A stretch of DNA of 64,000 nucleotides from an uncultured Sphaerochaeta sp. (GCF_963677315.1 NZ_OY781939.1:868001-932000), one strand, 5' to 3'; numbered from the stretch's first letter, positions 7,237 to 15,635 are shown. Notes: a model not told the origin generated them from the letters alone. Program-made: numbers and translations.

Positions 7237-8343
7237 CTATACATGTTTTCCCTCCCTCCTTCTGTATTGATAGAGCACCTTCCCCAACGTTTTATCCTTC
7301 TTCCTTCTCTGCCCCATCACTTCTTCCCAACTCATCGCTTCATGCTTCAGTAAAAGGTAGTGTTCATACCTGTCCTGTTTCAATTCCCCTGATTGCAGTG
7401 CGTTCTTTACTGCACACCCTGACTCTGCTGTATGACTACAGTCATGGAACCGACAGTGTGACGCAAGGGCTGCAATGTCAGAGAAACTCTCAGCAATTTC
7501 AGAAGCACTACTGTTCATCCCCACTCCCCTGATACCTGGGGTATCGAGCAGGAGAGCTCCAGAGGGTAGTTGGTGGAGAGACCTGGAGGTAGTGGTATGC
7601 CTTCCCTTTCCATCACCCACGCGTACTTCTTGTGTTTTGGTGACATCCTTTCCATAGAGCCGATTTACCAATGTCGATTTCCCGGCGCCGCTGGAACCTA
7701 AGAGCATATAAGTCTTCCTTGCCTTCAGGGAAAGGAGAAGGCCCTCTATACCATTCCCAGTGAGAGAATCGACTGGGAATACTCTCAAGGATGTGAAACG
7801 CTCAGAGGCAATGCTCAGTAAGCTCAGAGGATCTTCAACCAGGTCAATCTTGGTCAGTACCAACAGGGGAGAAATATGATCAGCAGAGAGAATGGAGAGA
7901 TATCGTTCAATCTTGTGAATATTGAAGTCGTAGTGACTGTCGATCACAATAAGAGCGGTATCCACATTACTTGCAACCACTTCGCGGTTTCCTGTGGCGT
8001 ATCCTTCCTCGTGAACAAGTGGTTTATGGAATTCAGAAATACGTGATAGTACTGCTTCAATGAGACCCTTCTCTGACTCATAGGAGTTCACAGCACACCA
8101 ATCCCCTACTACAGGTGTTTGCTGCACTGCGAGGTCTAGAAGATTGTTGAAGGATCCAGATCTTTGAAGCAGGTATGTTTGTATTCCATCACTGCCCCAG
8201 TAGTAGCCTCTATTTTCTTTGATGATACGTAGAGGTATATACCCAAGCGTACTGAAAGGCACAAAGTTCTGTGCCAGTTGTTCGTTCCATCCAAGGGAAT
8301 TGATTTGAGTTTCAGTATTATGTTGTAGTTGCATGAGAACCAT
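7237..8343 (-). CDS. rsgA: Ribosome small subunit-dependent GTPase A
   Basis: A circularly permuted GTPase that assists late 30S maturation. The G4 motif TKIDL comes before the P-loop GSSGAGKST and the G3 motif DTPG, the order that defines the family. A zinc-binding tail CRFHDCSHTAESGC is near the C-terminus. An N-terminal OB fold is expected in the first ~100 residues. Length 365-368 is normal. The start is uncertain: ATG at 8343 or 8334 both lack a clear ribosome site. A decayed copy of the G3 region lies 0.9-1.2 kb downstream at 6297-6356. Confidence 0.93.
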   Translation of the reverse strand: MVLMQLQHNTETQINSLGWNEQLAQNFVPFSTLGYIPLRIIKENRGYYWGSDGIQTYLLQRSGSFNNLLDLAVQQTPVVGDWCAVNSYESEKGLIEAVLSRISEFHKPLVHEEGYATGNREVVASNVDTALIVIDSHYDFNIHKIERYLSILSADHISPLLVLTKIDLVEDPLSLLSIASERFTSLRVFPVDSLTGNGIEGLLLSLKARKTYMLLGSSGAGKSTLVNRLYGKDVTKTQEVRVGDGKGRHTTTSRSLHQLPSGALLLDTPGIRGVGMNSSASEIAESFSDIAALASHCRFHDCSHTAESGCAVKNALQSGELKQDRYEHYLLLKHEAMSWEEVMGQRRKKDKTLGKVLYQYRRREGKHV

Positions 8344-8392
8344 CCGGGTTTTAAAGATATAAGAAACAGCCTACCGCTGTTTTGGTAGGATT

Positions 8393-8452
8393 CCCCGGTA
8401 TGTGTTTTTCTTTACTGTTTTCTGGTTTTCAAGATCAACACCGTTACCGGGG
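8393..8452. repeat. Inverted repeats in the rsgA upstream region
   Basis: CCCCGGTA (8393-8400) and TACCGGGG (8445-8452) are exact inverted repeats. A smaller hairpin, CCTACC/GGTAGG (8370-8389), lies beside them. The 200-nt gap has no coding frame. The role is unclear: terminator of the DUF1801 side or leader structure of rsgA. Confidence 0.35.
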
Positions 8453-8545
8453 TTGCCTTACAATCTCCAGATGATTGGTTTTCATCCAAACTCCATAGTG
8501 AATTAGTGATATGGATACGATACATCTGCTATCGTATGTAGTCAA

Positions 8546-8980
8546 TTATAAAGAGCCTTTAATGTTCTTGTATGCTGCGATGTATGTTTCTACGGTATAG
8601 GAGCGAAGAATCTCTGCAATGAGGTCGAGAGGTAGTTGTTCCAAGGTTTTGAACCGAATACATGATTTTCCCATCATAAGCTTCTTACTCTGCTTCTGTA
8701 GCTTAGCCATTTTTTTGTCATCCATGTAGAGCGGCATGAGGTAGAGAGAGAATCCATGCTTCTGTACAGAGAGGGCAGCATATCCTATGGGTTGCTTGTT
8801 ATAGGTATCAGGGAAAGATCGAAGGGGTATTTCATAGCTGATCATTCCCCAGTTCATACTTTCCTGGATTCCTTCTGGAAGATTCTCAAGGATCAATTTC
8901 CTGAGTGGTTCAATGACGGAGCGTTGCTCGCTGGTAAGCTCTGAGAGATATGCTTCTACGGTTGTTGCTTCTGATCGCAT
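8546..8980 (-). CDS. DUF1801 domain protein
   Basis: A 144-residue cytosolic protein of the DUF1801/YdhG-like family (an alpha-beta fold related to a frataxin-like iron chaperone). The sequence shows the usual VEAYLSELTSEQR start, the ESMNWGMISY segment, and the SVQKHGFSLYLMPL strand. It has AGGAG about 8 nt before the ATG at 8980. It stands alone. The family has no settled biochemical role. Confidence 0.75.
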   Translation of the reverse strand: MRSEATTVEAYLSELTSEQRSVIEPLRKLILENLPEGIQESMNWGMISYEIPLRSFPDTYNKQPIGYAALSVQKHGFSLYLMPLYMDDKKMAKLQKQSKKLMMGKSCIRFKTLEQLPLDLIAEILRSYTVETYIAAYKNIKGSL

Positions 8981-9017
8981 GGCAGGCTCCTAAGATTTAA
9001 TTGAGATATTGGGCAGA

Positions 9018-9052
9018 TATTATAAAAGTGACCCATCAACGATGGGCCACTT
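9018..9052 (-). terminator. Terminator of the outer-membrane protein gene
   Basis: AAGTG-CCCATC (9026-9036, one unpaired base) pairs with GATGGG-CACTT (9041-9052). On the minus strand it is followed by TTTTATAATA. Confidence 0.7.
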
Positions 9053-9080
9053 GTTAAGTAACGTTTTTAGACTCTTTCGA

Positions 9081-10073
9081 TTAGAAGGAGATAGAAACGC
9101 TTGGGCTGAGGGTGAAGGTACCGTCGACGATGTATTCAGCATCGAGAGCATAAGTCACGCCGCCCATTGCATACTCTGCACCAGCACCGATGGTATAAAT
9201 CTCATCAGATGAAGTTGCAAGGTCGCCAAGGTCAAGCTTGAAGCTAGCAGAAAGGTCGAAGTCAGATACTGTGGTGCTATAGGAAGCCTTAGCAGCCATG
9301 TAGTTGACGTCAAGCATGCTGTTATAGTAAGCAGCCCAGATGCCAATGCCAGCAACTTCGGCATCAACATCAGCAACAATTGCGGAAGTCTCAGCACCGA
9401 GGTCGAGGAAGAACTCACCAGTAGCAGCAAGAGCAATGTCTTCAAGACCAGCAAGGGAAGCAACATCAGCCTTTGCAGAAACGGTCATTGCATTGTTACC
9501 ACTGTAATCATTGGTAAATCCAACAGCAGCTTCAACACCGTCAAGAGGCATTACCTTTGCGCCAATGACCATGGGGAGAGAAGATGAAGGGAATGCAGAG
9601 GCATACACTTCAACCATGTCAGCATACTTCACGGTAACACCAAAGTTTCCACCAGTGGACATGCCAACGCTAGTAACAAAATCATCAGCATAATCATTCT
9701 TGTCTGCCAATACTGAAGGAGCGCTTCCGCTAACACCAGTACCAACATGCAAGGTCAAAGCAACATCGCCCATGTCTACACCCTGCTCAGCAAGAGCCTT
9801 ATCAAGGTAAATCTCAGCTTTTGCAGTTGCACCGTTGTCCTCATCTTCATACCAAACAGGACCAGCGTCCAAGCTGACCTTCCAGAAATCACCGGTAAAA
9901 TCAAGGATAGTTACCAAATCAGCAGAACCACCACTTACTGTAGTAGCAGGCGCGGTGAACTCAAAATCATAACCAGCTGAGAAAGAACCGCTAACTTCGA
10001 TAGGGGTAGCAGCAACCAAAGTTCCTGCAACCATGAGAACCAGCGCCAGAGTCAATACAAACTTTTTCTTCAT
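9081..10073 (-). CDS. Outer-membrane beta-barrel protein
   Basis: The product has 330 residues with a signal peptide MKKKFVLTLALVLMVAGTLVAA cleaved before TPIEV. The mature part is a chain of alternating-residue beta strands rich in Gly, Ala, Asp and aromatic residues, and it ends with a barrel-like strand FTLSPSVSISF whose last residue is Phe, as in BAM-assembled barrels. A porin-like role is likely. The start ATG 10073 is set by GGAG 9 nt upstream and the signal peptide. The apparent promoter is about 200 nt further up, leaving a long leader containing CACACAAA repeats. No close family could be named. Confidence 0.8.
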   Translation of the reverse strand: MKKKFVLTLALVLMVAGTLVAATPIEVSGSFSAGYDFEFTAPATTVSGGSADLVTILDFTGDFWKVSLDAGPVWYEDEDNGATAKAEIYLDKALAEQGVDMGDVALTLHVGTGVSGSAPSVLADKNDYADDFVTSVGMSTGGNFGVTVKYADMVEVYASAFPSSSLPMVIGAKVMPLDGVEAAVGFTNDYSGNNAMTVSAKADVASLAGLEDIALAATGEFFLDLGAETSAIVADVDAEVAGIGIWAAYYNSMLDVNYMAAKASYSTTVSDFDLSASFKLDLGDLATSSDEIYTIGAGAEYAMGGVTYALDAEYIVDGTFTLSPSVSISF

Positions 10074-10224
10074 GACGTAAATCTCCATTTTTTTGCGTGA
10101 GAGTTTATTTGTAACATCAGTATGCTGATGCACTTTGTGAGTACAATGGACATAGATTGTGCAAATGATAGATTAATGTGAGGAACAAGTGATGTTGTTT
10201 GAGTAAGTGTGAAGCTAAATGGTG

Positions 10225-10262
10225 TTTGTGTGTGGTTTGTGTGCATAAACATCCTTTGTGTG
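10225..10262. repeat. Three TTTGTGTG repeats in the barrel-gene leader
   Basis: TTTGTGTG occurs at 10225-10232, 10236-10243 and 10255-10262 (CACACAAA in the transcript of the barrel gene). The spacings are 11 and 19 nt, close to one and two helical turns. Related TTTGTGAG (about 10134) also occurs. This may be a regulator array or an unstructured CA-rich leader. Confidence 0.5.
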
Positions 10263-10274
10263 AAATTTGAGAAG

Positions 10275-10305
10275 GTTACACAGACACTATCGTTTCGATT
10301 GTCAA
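10275..10305 (-). promoter_or_regulatory. Possible promoter of the barrel gene
   Basis: A perfect -35 TTGACA (10300-10305) is followed after 19 bp by TGTAAC (10275-10280). The -10 is weak, so the exact start is uncertain. Confidence 0.35.
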
Positions 10306-10345
10306 CATTATTGCAGTACATAATCGATTTCATTATCATATAAGT

Positions 10346-10888
10346 ATGATATACCTTTTTGCCTCCGACATCCATGGAAGTGCATATGCAATGCATACAC
10401 TCCTGAATATCTTTCAAACAACCAAAGCCTCCAAGCTAATACTGCTCGGGGACCTTCTCTATCATGGCCCAAGAAATGCCTTTCCCTATGAGTATAACCC
10501 AAAAGAAGCGTGCAGGCTACAAAATAGTGTGAAAGAATCGTTAATTTCTGTACGTGGTAACTGTGATTCCGAAGTTGACCAGATGGTATTGGAGTTCCCC
10601 ATGCTCTCAGACAGTGCAATCATGCACTTGGAACAAGTTGGTGACCGTTTGATCTATCTCCATCATGGGCACAAGGAGTTACCTCCTCTTAACCCGGGGA
10701 CGATCGTTATCAGTGGGCATACCCATATTCCTGTAGCTGAGGAGCGGGATGGAATGTTTTTCATCAACCCTGGCTCAGTATCCCTACCAAAGGGAGGGTA
10801 TCCAGCCAGCTACTGCTTATTGGAAGGCAATACCTTCACTATTTATGAACTGGAGAGCGACAAGGAGATGATGAGCCTTACCATTTAA
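10346..10888 (+). CDS. yfcE: YfcE-type phosphodiesterase (metallophosphoesterase)
   Basis: The 180-residue protein has all calcineurin-like metal motifs in order: SDIHG (8-12), GDLLYHGPRN, GNCD, GHTHIP and NPGS. YfcE proteins are Mn-dependent phosphodiesterases that act on artificial and possibly cyclic substrates; the natural substrate is not known. No ribosome site precedes the ATG, which directly follows TATAAG. The gene diverges from the outer-membrane barrel gene and converges on the kinase gene, which it overlaps by 11 nt. Confidence 0.88.
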   Translation: MIYLFASDIHGSAYAMHTLLNIFQTTKASKLILLGDLLYHGPRNAFPYEYNPKEACRLQNSVKESLISVRGNCDSEVDQMVLEFPMLSDSAIMHLEQVGDRLIYLHHGHKELPPLNPGTIVISGHTHIPVAEERDGMFFINPGSVSLPKGGYPASYCLLEGNTFTIYELESDKEMMSLTI

Positions 10889-12374
10889 GGCTTACCACAA
10901 CCTCCCCTTCTCTCTGGCTGATTACTGCATCGCCATGATGGAGACGCATGATCTGGGCAGTGATGGGCAAGCCCAAGCCACTGCCGGATGTACCACGGCT
11001 GGCATCCCCCTTGCTCCAGGGCTCAAAGAAATCTATGTCTCCTGCGATCGTCCCTTTGTTGGTGAAGGTCATGGTGTTCTTCCCAATGGACCAGCCAACC
11101 GAGCCCTCGCTTGACTGCAAGGCATTGGTGAGCATGGCACGGGAAGCATAGGTGAGCAGGTTCTGGTCCCCCTGCATGGCAGCATTCTCAGCGTCGAGAT
11201 AGATACGATCCTGCTCTTCCTTGGTTAATGAAGAGAATACTTGCTGGATGAAGGAAGGGATTGCTATCTCCTCGCTTGTTACCTTCATATCGGGACTTTG
11301 GAGATTGCTGTACAGCACCACCTGGGCTATTCGAGCTGAAAGAGCATCATTCTCTTTCTTGAGTGACATCAAGGTCTTCTCATTTGCAGGAAACACCCCG
11401 TCAGCAATTCCATCAAGAAGCAGTTTCATACTGGCAACCGGCGTATTCAGGTCGTGGGAGATACTCCTGAGCCAAGCCTGCCGGCTTCTTTTATGCTGGG
11501 CAAGGTTCTCATCAAGCATCTTGATCGAGTCATTGATCACACGCTGCTCATCTATCTTGGTCTTGGGGAGCTCAACCCCGTTCTCTCCACTGCTCAATTG
11601 CTCCAGCGCCTTCTGGATTCCTTGGGTGTACCGTTCGCTCCGCTTTGAAATGGAAGCTGCCATCATAAGGGCAATGACGAAGGCGATCGGCATCGCCCAA
11701 AGAATCGGAAAGAGCAAGCCCTTGAAGAGGTAACCGGTATTCTTGTAGGTAAAGGGAGTAAAGGTGAGCACATCAACCAAGGCAATCACCTCATCGTTAT
11801 AGGAGATGACCAAGCTCCCGGCAATATCGGTAGCCTTCACCTGGGGAGGAAGGAGAATCGTATGTGTCTGTGATGCAGATTGTTGGTTCACCGAGAGAGA
11901 GGAAGTATCGGAATCCTTTTCTATATGCACCTCATAGACAGAACTGTGCATCTCACTTGCAGAAAACCCCTGTTCTGCAATCTGTTGGTGGGCTCGTTGC
12001 ATCGAGGGAGAACTCATCATCGGCCGCATACCCTCAAACTCATCCGAGTGAGGAACCGGTAGGGAAGCACCACCACTGGTCATGCCATAGGCGATGGCCA
12101 CCGTACCATCAGGATTGCGGATATACAAGCCACTGACCCGGTCATCTGCCGAGCGTAACAAGATCTCCTCCAGGCTCATCATGGAATAACTGCGACCATC
12201 CAGCCCTGCTGAAAGATTTTCACTCAGAGCGGCAAGATAATCCTGGAAGACAGACTCAGTCCAATTGAGTCGCTGGTGGTGGATAGTCACCAAAAATACC
12301 GTAGTCTGGATACCCACCACTACGGCAACCACCAATACGAACCCCAGGAAGAGTCTTACGAACTGTCTTCTCAT
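10878..12374 (-). CDS. Membrane sensor histidine kinase
   Basis: A 498-residue kinase. One membrane helix lies at about 10-32 and a second at about 220-242; the ~190 residues between them are probably a periplasmic sensor. The dimerisation/phospho-acceptor box is SISHDLNTPVAS, and the G-box is SGSGLGLPI. The N-box (NALQSS) departs from the usual double-Asn form, so ATP binding may be altered or unusual. The start overlaps the stop of the upstream response regulator (ATGA), with AAGGAAGG upstream. It is the last gene of an operon with two OmpR-type regulators; the signal is unknown. Confidence 0.88.
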   Translation of the reverse strand: MRRQFVRLFLGFVLVVAVVVGIQTTVFLVTIHHQRLNWTESVFQDYLAALSENLSAGLDGRSYSMMSLEEILLRSADDRVSGLYIRNPDGTVAIAYGMTSGGASLPVPHSDEFEGMRPMMSSPSMQRAHQQIAEQGFSASEMHSSVYEVHIEKDSDTSSLSVNQQSASQTHTILLPPQVKATDIAGSLVISYNDEVIALVDVLTFTPFTYKNTGYLFKGLLFPILWAMPIAFVIALMMAASISKRSERYTQGIQKALEQLSSGENGVELPKTKIDEQRVINDSIKMLDENLAQHKRSRQAWLRSISHDLNTPVASMKLLLDGIADGVFPANEKTLMSLKKENDALSARIAQVVLYSNLQSPDMKVTSEEIAIPSFIQQVFSSLTKEEQDRIYLDAENAAMQGDQNLLTYASRAMLTNALQSSEGSVGWSIGKNTMTFTNKGTIAGDIDFFEPWSKGDASRGTSGSGLGLPITAQIMRLHHGDAVISQREGEVVVSLKW

Positions 12375-13084
12375 AGCACTGCGCCTTCCTTCTCATGCCC
12401 AATGAAACGGTATCCGTAGCCACGAACCGTCTCGATCCAGGGGCCGTCTCCAAGTTTGGAGCGGATATTCTTTATATGGGTATCGACCACCCGTTCGTAG
12501 GAATCGACAGCATAGTCGAAACACTCCTCAAGAATTTGGGAACGAGAAACCAAGTGATGTGAGTTTTCGATCAGGAATGCAAGGATTCTCCACTCTGCTG
12601 CGGTCAGGATAACCTCCCCTCCATCAACCAGAAGTTGATGATCGGTCTCATCAAAGCGCATCGAGTGGTCATTCACGTAAAGAAAGCCATCGCTTGGGCT
12701 GTAACTATTGTTCCTATATCGTCTGAGCACTGCCTGCACCCTGAGTACCAACTCCTTTGGGCTGAAGGGCTTTGAGATATAGTCATCAGCCCCGAGTTCA
12801 AACCCAAGGATCCTGTCACTCTCCTCACTACGTGCAGTCATGAAAATCACCGGACAGTCACACTTCTCCTTGAGCTGTTTCACAAAAGCAAAACCATCCC
12901 CGTCAGGAAGCATGACATCCTGGATAAGCAGGGATGGAACCTCTCTGGCGACAGCCTCACGAACCGCCCTAAGGGTTGCAAACCCTTTTACTTGATACCC
13001 CGAGAGTTCAAGGTACTGGCGAACCCCCTCACGGATCACTTCATGATCCTCTACTATATATATAAGGTCCTGTGTTTCTGCCAT
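12371..13084 (-). CDS. OmpR-family response regulator (intact)
   Basis: A 237-residue protein with a receiver domain and a winged-helix DNA-binding domain. The acidic pair E12/D13, phospho-acceptor D56 (IQDVMLPDGDG), T83 and K105 are all present, so it should be phosphorylated by the kinase that follows. The DNA-binding half ends with VDTHIKNIRSKLGDGPWIETVRGYGY-type sequence, typical of the OmpR/PhoB class. It starts 3 nt after the stop of its degenerate paralogue at 13088 and overlaps the kinase start. The two regulators share long identical stretches such as DRILGFELGADDY. Confidence 0.93.
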   Translation of the reverse strand: MAETQDLIYIVEDHEVIREGVRQYLELSGYQVKGFATLRAVREAVAREVPSLLIQDVMLPDGDGFAFVKQLKEKCDCPVIFMTARSEESDRILGFELGADDYISKPFSPKELVLRVQAVLRRYRNNSYSPSDGFLYVNDHSMRFDETDHQLLVDGGEVILTAAEWRILAFLIENSHHLVSRSQILEECFDYAVDSYERVVDTHIKNIRSKLGDGPWIETVRGYGYRFIGHEKEGAVL

Positions 13085-13087
13085 CGG

Positions 13088-13819
13088 TTATTCCTGCCCT
13101 TCGCTTCCCTTCCCGGGAAGGCTGGAAGTACTCTTACCGGCGAACCGGTAACCATATCCCCTGACTGTCTCGATCCACTGAGGCCCCATGGGCCCCATCT
13201 TTGCACGCATATTCTTCACATGTGTATCGACAATTCGGTCATACGACTCAAAACTATAGTCAAAGCAGTGCTCCAATATCTGTGAGCGGGTGATGAGGAT
13301 TCCACTATTGCTTACCAAGTAACTCATAATCCTCCACTCTGCAGCAGTAAGCGGTATCTGCGAGCCGTCCAAGGTGAAGAGGTGACTTACCTCGTCGAAC
13401 TGCAAAACAGACCCTGCCAACACCCAGCTAGAACCTCCCCGGTAGGAGGAGACACTGACATCAATTCGACGAAACAGTGCGTGGACCCTGAGCACCAACT
13501 CCTTGAAGCTGAACGGCTTGCATACATAGTCGTCAGCCCCCAACTCGAAGCCTAGGATGCGATCACTCTCAGCAACCCTGCTTGTCACGAAGATGACCGG
13601 AAATGAATGGGTCTGCTTCAGTTTCTTGATATAGCTGAAGCCATCCCCATCTGAGAACTGCACTTCCAGGAGCATCAAGTCAGGAACTTGACGACTTATG
13701 GCTATCTGCACAGCATGCAAATCCTCAAACACATGCACCTCGTATCCTGAAAGTTCGAGATACTGTTTCACCCCTTCTCGATCCTCACCTGTGGGGTCAA
13801 CGACATAAATCATCTTCAT
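13088..13819 (-). CDS. OmpR-family regulator with degenerate receiver (Glu at phospho-site)
   Basis: A 243-residue paralogue of the next gene. The receiver has E52 where the phospho-acceptor Asp should be (LMLLEVQFSDGDG), and the second acidic-pocket residue is replaced by Pro (VVDPTG). T79 and K101 remain. Such receivers cannot take phosphate normally; a Glu can mimic the phosphorylated state, so the protein may be permanently active or controlled in another way. The winged-helix domain looks intact. It is the first gene of the operon, behind a TTGACA/TATTAT promoter. The substitution is seen directly; the functional effect is inferred. Confidence 0.9.
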   Translation of the reverse strand: MKMIYVVDPTGEDREGVKQYLELSGYEVHVFEDLHAVQIAISRQVPDLMLLEVQFSDGDGFSYIKKLKQTHSFPVIFVTSRVAESDRILGFELGADDYVCKPFSFKELVLRVHALFRRIDVSVSSYRGGSSWVLAGSVLQFDEVSHLFTLDGSQIPLTAAEWRIMSYLVSNSGILITRSQILEHCFDYSFESYDRIVDTHVKNMRAKMGPMGPQWIETVRGYGYRFAGKSTSSLPGKGSEGQE

Positions 13820-13875
13820 AATGCAACATCACCATACCTTTGCTCGTCTGACAAGCGTTCTTGTGGATTCAACAC

Positions 13876-13991
13876 ATATCTCCACATTATCTTCATATTT
13901 CCTCTTAATAATAGACAGGGTGTGTACTGACTGTCAAATACAACAGCTGATAATCACATAGTTCATCCATTCTGCACGCGTGTGGAGATAT
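13876..13991. promoter_or_regulatory. Widely spaced 11-bp inverted repeat between divergent promoters
   Basis: ATATCTCCACA (13876-13886) and its exact complement TGTGGAGATAT (13981-13991) lie 94 nt apart. They flank the promoter of the regulator operon and precede the promoter of the NusG-II gene. They may be paired binding sites of the regulator(s) encoded next door. Confidence 0.45.
13908..13937 (-). promoter_or_regulatory. Promoter of the two-component operon
   Basis: -35 TTGACA (13932-13937) and -10 TATTAT (13908-13913) on the minus strand, with an 18-bp spacer. The leader before the first gene is about 80 nt. Confidence 0.6.
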
Positions 13992-14011
13992 CCGACCAAA
14001 ACACCCGTCTA

Positions 14012-14040
14012 TTGCACTGGATAGGCTTCCACGCTACACT
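14012..14040 (+). promoter_or_regulatory. Promoter of the NusG-II/Gx operon (leaderless layout)
   Basis: -35 TTGCAC (14012-14017), 17-bp spacer, -10 TACACT (14035-14040). The ATG begins 7 nt later at 14047, where transcription is expected to start, and there is no ribosome site. Confidence 0.55.
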
Positions 14041-14046
14041 TGGCCA

Positions 14047-14424
14047 ATGAAACTCAGGTGGAAAACCCTCATTGGAGACACACTCATACTTAGCCTTTGC
14101 ATTCTTGCCCTTGTTGCCATCAGCAGACAGACTGCCGGCGGGGGAAGCGGGTATGTGCAAGTTCAGAGCAGTGAAGCCACCTATCGATACAGCCTCGATG
14201 TCGATCGTGAGATTACCGTACAGGGGCCACTTGGTGCGACCCACATAGTCATCGAGGATGGTCACGCCCATATCGAGGACTCCGCCTGCCCCACCAAGAG
14301 CTGCACCTTCCAGAAACCCATTTCAAATGCACGCTCCTGGATTGCGTGCCTTCCAAACCAGGTGCTGCTTACCATCGTAGGCAGCGAAAGCGAGAATCTG
14401 GAGGTTGATGATGTCGCAAACTGA
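14047..14424 (+). CDS. NusG domain II-containing protein
   Basis: The product has 125 residues. One membrane helix at about 10-25 is followed by an extracytoplasmic NusG-II beta domain with the conserved EDSACPTKSC segment. Proteins of this kind are regularly encoded beside Gx-transporter proteins, as here. The function is not established, but a role as partner of the membrane transporter is plausible. The start has no Shine-Dalgarno sequence and lies at the predicted transcription start, so the mRNA is probably leaderless. It overlaps the next gene by 14 nt. Confidence 0.8.
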   Translation: MKLRWKTLIGDTLILSLCILALVAISRQTAGGGSGYVQVQSSEATYRYSLDVDREITVQGPLGATHIVIEDGHAHIEDSACPTKSCTFQKPISNARSWIACLPNQVLLTIVGSESENLEVDDVAN

Positions 14425-15526
14425 GAAAAAAATTGCCTTCATCAGCGCAGCCACCCTCCTGCTCTCCACCTTGGAGTACCTTATCCCCAAGCCCCTTCCC
14501 TTCCTTCGTCTGGGATTGGCAAACCTTCCCCTCCTGGTCATCCTCGATGGCATGTCCTTCGGCCCTTTCTTCATCATCCTGCTACTCAAGGCAGTAGGCC
14601 AAGGCATGGTAAGCGGAACACTTTTCTCCTACCTCTTCCTGATTTCCCTTGCAGGGACCCTGAGCAGTGGCATTGCCATGAAAGGGGCTAAGCAACTCCT
14701 TGGAATCAGGGTAAGCCTTGTTGGTTGTTCCCTGCTTGGGGCCTTTGTAAGCAATCTGTCTCAACTCCAGGTTGCTTCCTGGGTTGCCTATGGACCCTCC
14801 ATCTGGATAGCCGCACCGCTTATGCTTGCACTGGGTATGGTCACCAGCTTTGCGTTGGGACTGCTTGCTGAGATCTATCTGCAGAGGGGAACAACGGGAA
14901 AAGCTCTCACGCAGGGAACCCTTTCCCTCTCCATACCTCCCACCGAAGAGAAGGTCCCTCACAAACACCTGCTTTTTGCCTCTCTGCTTGCCATTGTTGC
15001 AATCCTCCTCGCGAAGGGCCTTGTCACACTTGCTGTTATCACCGCATTGATGTATCTCCTGCAATGGGTCGCTGGGAGAAGAATCCGGATCATACCAGCC
15101 CTCATGCTTATCTTCTCGCTGGTTGTATTAAGTCTTTTTGAACCAAATGGGAAGGTATTGCTCAGCATGGGTACGCTTGCATTCACCGAAGGATCACTAA
15201 CGATTGCTCTTACCAAGGCTCTCCGCCTGCTCTCGCTCCTTGCAGCCAGCCAGAGCCTGAGTGCAAGTAATCCAAAGATAGAAGGCAAGGCTGGTACCCT
15301 GCTTGCCCTCACCCTTGCCTATTTCAGCCTGCTCACCCGATCATTCCGGGAAACAAAAGGCTCTGTCATACAACGTGTGGATCAGGCACTGCAGGCAACT
15401 GCAAGTGGGAAGGGCACTGATAAAACACCTCCTGTCACGCATAAAAAGCCAATCAACATACCACTGTTCCTTTTTATTGTTTTGGGTGTACTTGCTGTCT
15501 CACTCATAAGCTTAATAGTATATTAA
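14411..15526 (+). CDS. Gx-transporter family membrane protein with C-terminal membrane extension
   Basis: The product is 371 residues. The N-terminal ~170 residues match the Gx-transporter (heptaprenyl diphosphate synthase component I-like, ECF S-component-like) family: LEYLIPKPLPFLRLGLANLP, then DGMSFGPFF and LFSYLFL. Usual members are only about 170-190 residues. Here a second multi-helix region (about 180-310) and a final membrane helix follow, possibly resembling the T-component of ECF transporters; that is an inference. ATG 14411 is preferred (GGAGG at 14400-14404, 6-nt gap); ATG 14408 is possible. The substrate is unknown. Confidence 0.75.
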   Translation: MSQTEKKIAFISAATLLLSTLEYLIPKPLPFLRLGLANLPLLVILDGMSFGPFFIILLLKAVGQGMVSGTLFSYLFLISLAGTLSSGIAMKGAKQLLGIRVSLVGCSLLGAFVSNLSQLQVASWVAYGPSIWIAAPLMLALGMVTSFALGLLAEIYLQRGTTGKALTQGTLSLSIPPTEEKVPHKHLLFASLLAIVAILLAKGLVTLAVITALMYLLQWVAGRRIRIIPALMLIFSLVVLSLFEPNGKVLLSMGTLAFTEGSLTIALTKALRLLSLLAASQSLSASNPKIEGKAGTLLALTLAYFSLLTRSFRETKGSVIQRVDQALQATASGKGTDKTPPVTHKKPINIPLFLFIVLGVLAVSLISLIVY

Positions 15527-15600
15527 GTTCTATCGGGTAATATTATTTGATACTACTGTCATTTTATTTTTAAATTTTTCCAATTTATTTTATTTATATA

Positions 15601-15635
15601 TGCACTAATCTGATATTTAGTGCATTTTCTTATGT
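15601..15635 (+). terminator. Terminator-like inverted repeat after the Gx gene
   Basis: TGCACTAA (15601-15608) and TTAGTGCA (15617-15624) form an 8-bp perfect stem, followed by TTTTCTTATG and a very T-rich tract. It lies 75 nt after the stop at 15526 and upstream of the adhE promoter. It could also act as an operator for adhE. Confidence 0.6.

Noticed and set aside
10225..10262. CRISPR-like array from the TTTGTGTG repeats
   Set aside because: The units are only 8 nt, spacing is irregular and no cas genes are present.
10070..10417. 115-codon minus-strand frame upstream of the barrel gene
   Set aside because: It runs through the repeat-rich leader and into the opposite-strand YfcE gene, has a low-complexity Thr/Ser/His composition and no ribosome site.
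13088..13819. Degenerate response regulator as a pseudogene
   Set aside because: The frame is full length, the DNA-binding domain looks intact and the operon layout is tight. Only the phospho-site residues differ, so a functional atypical regulator is more likely.
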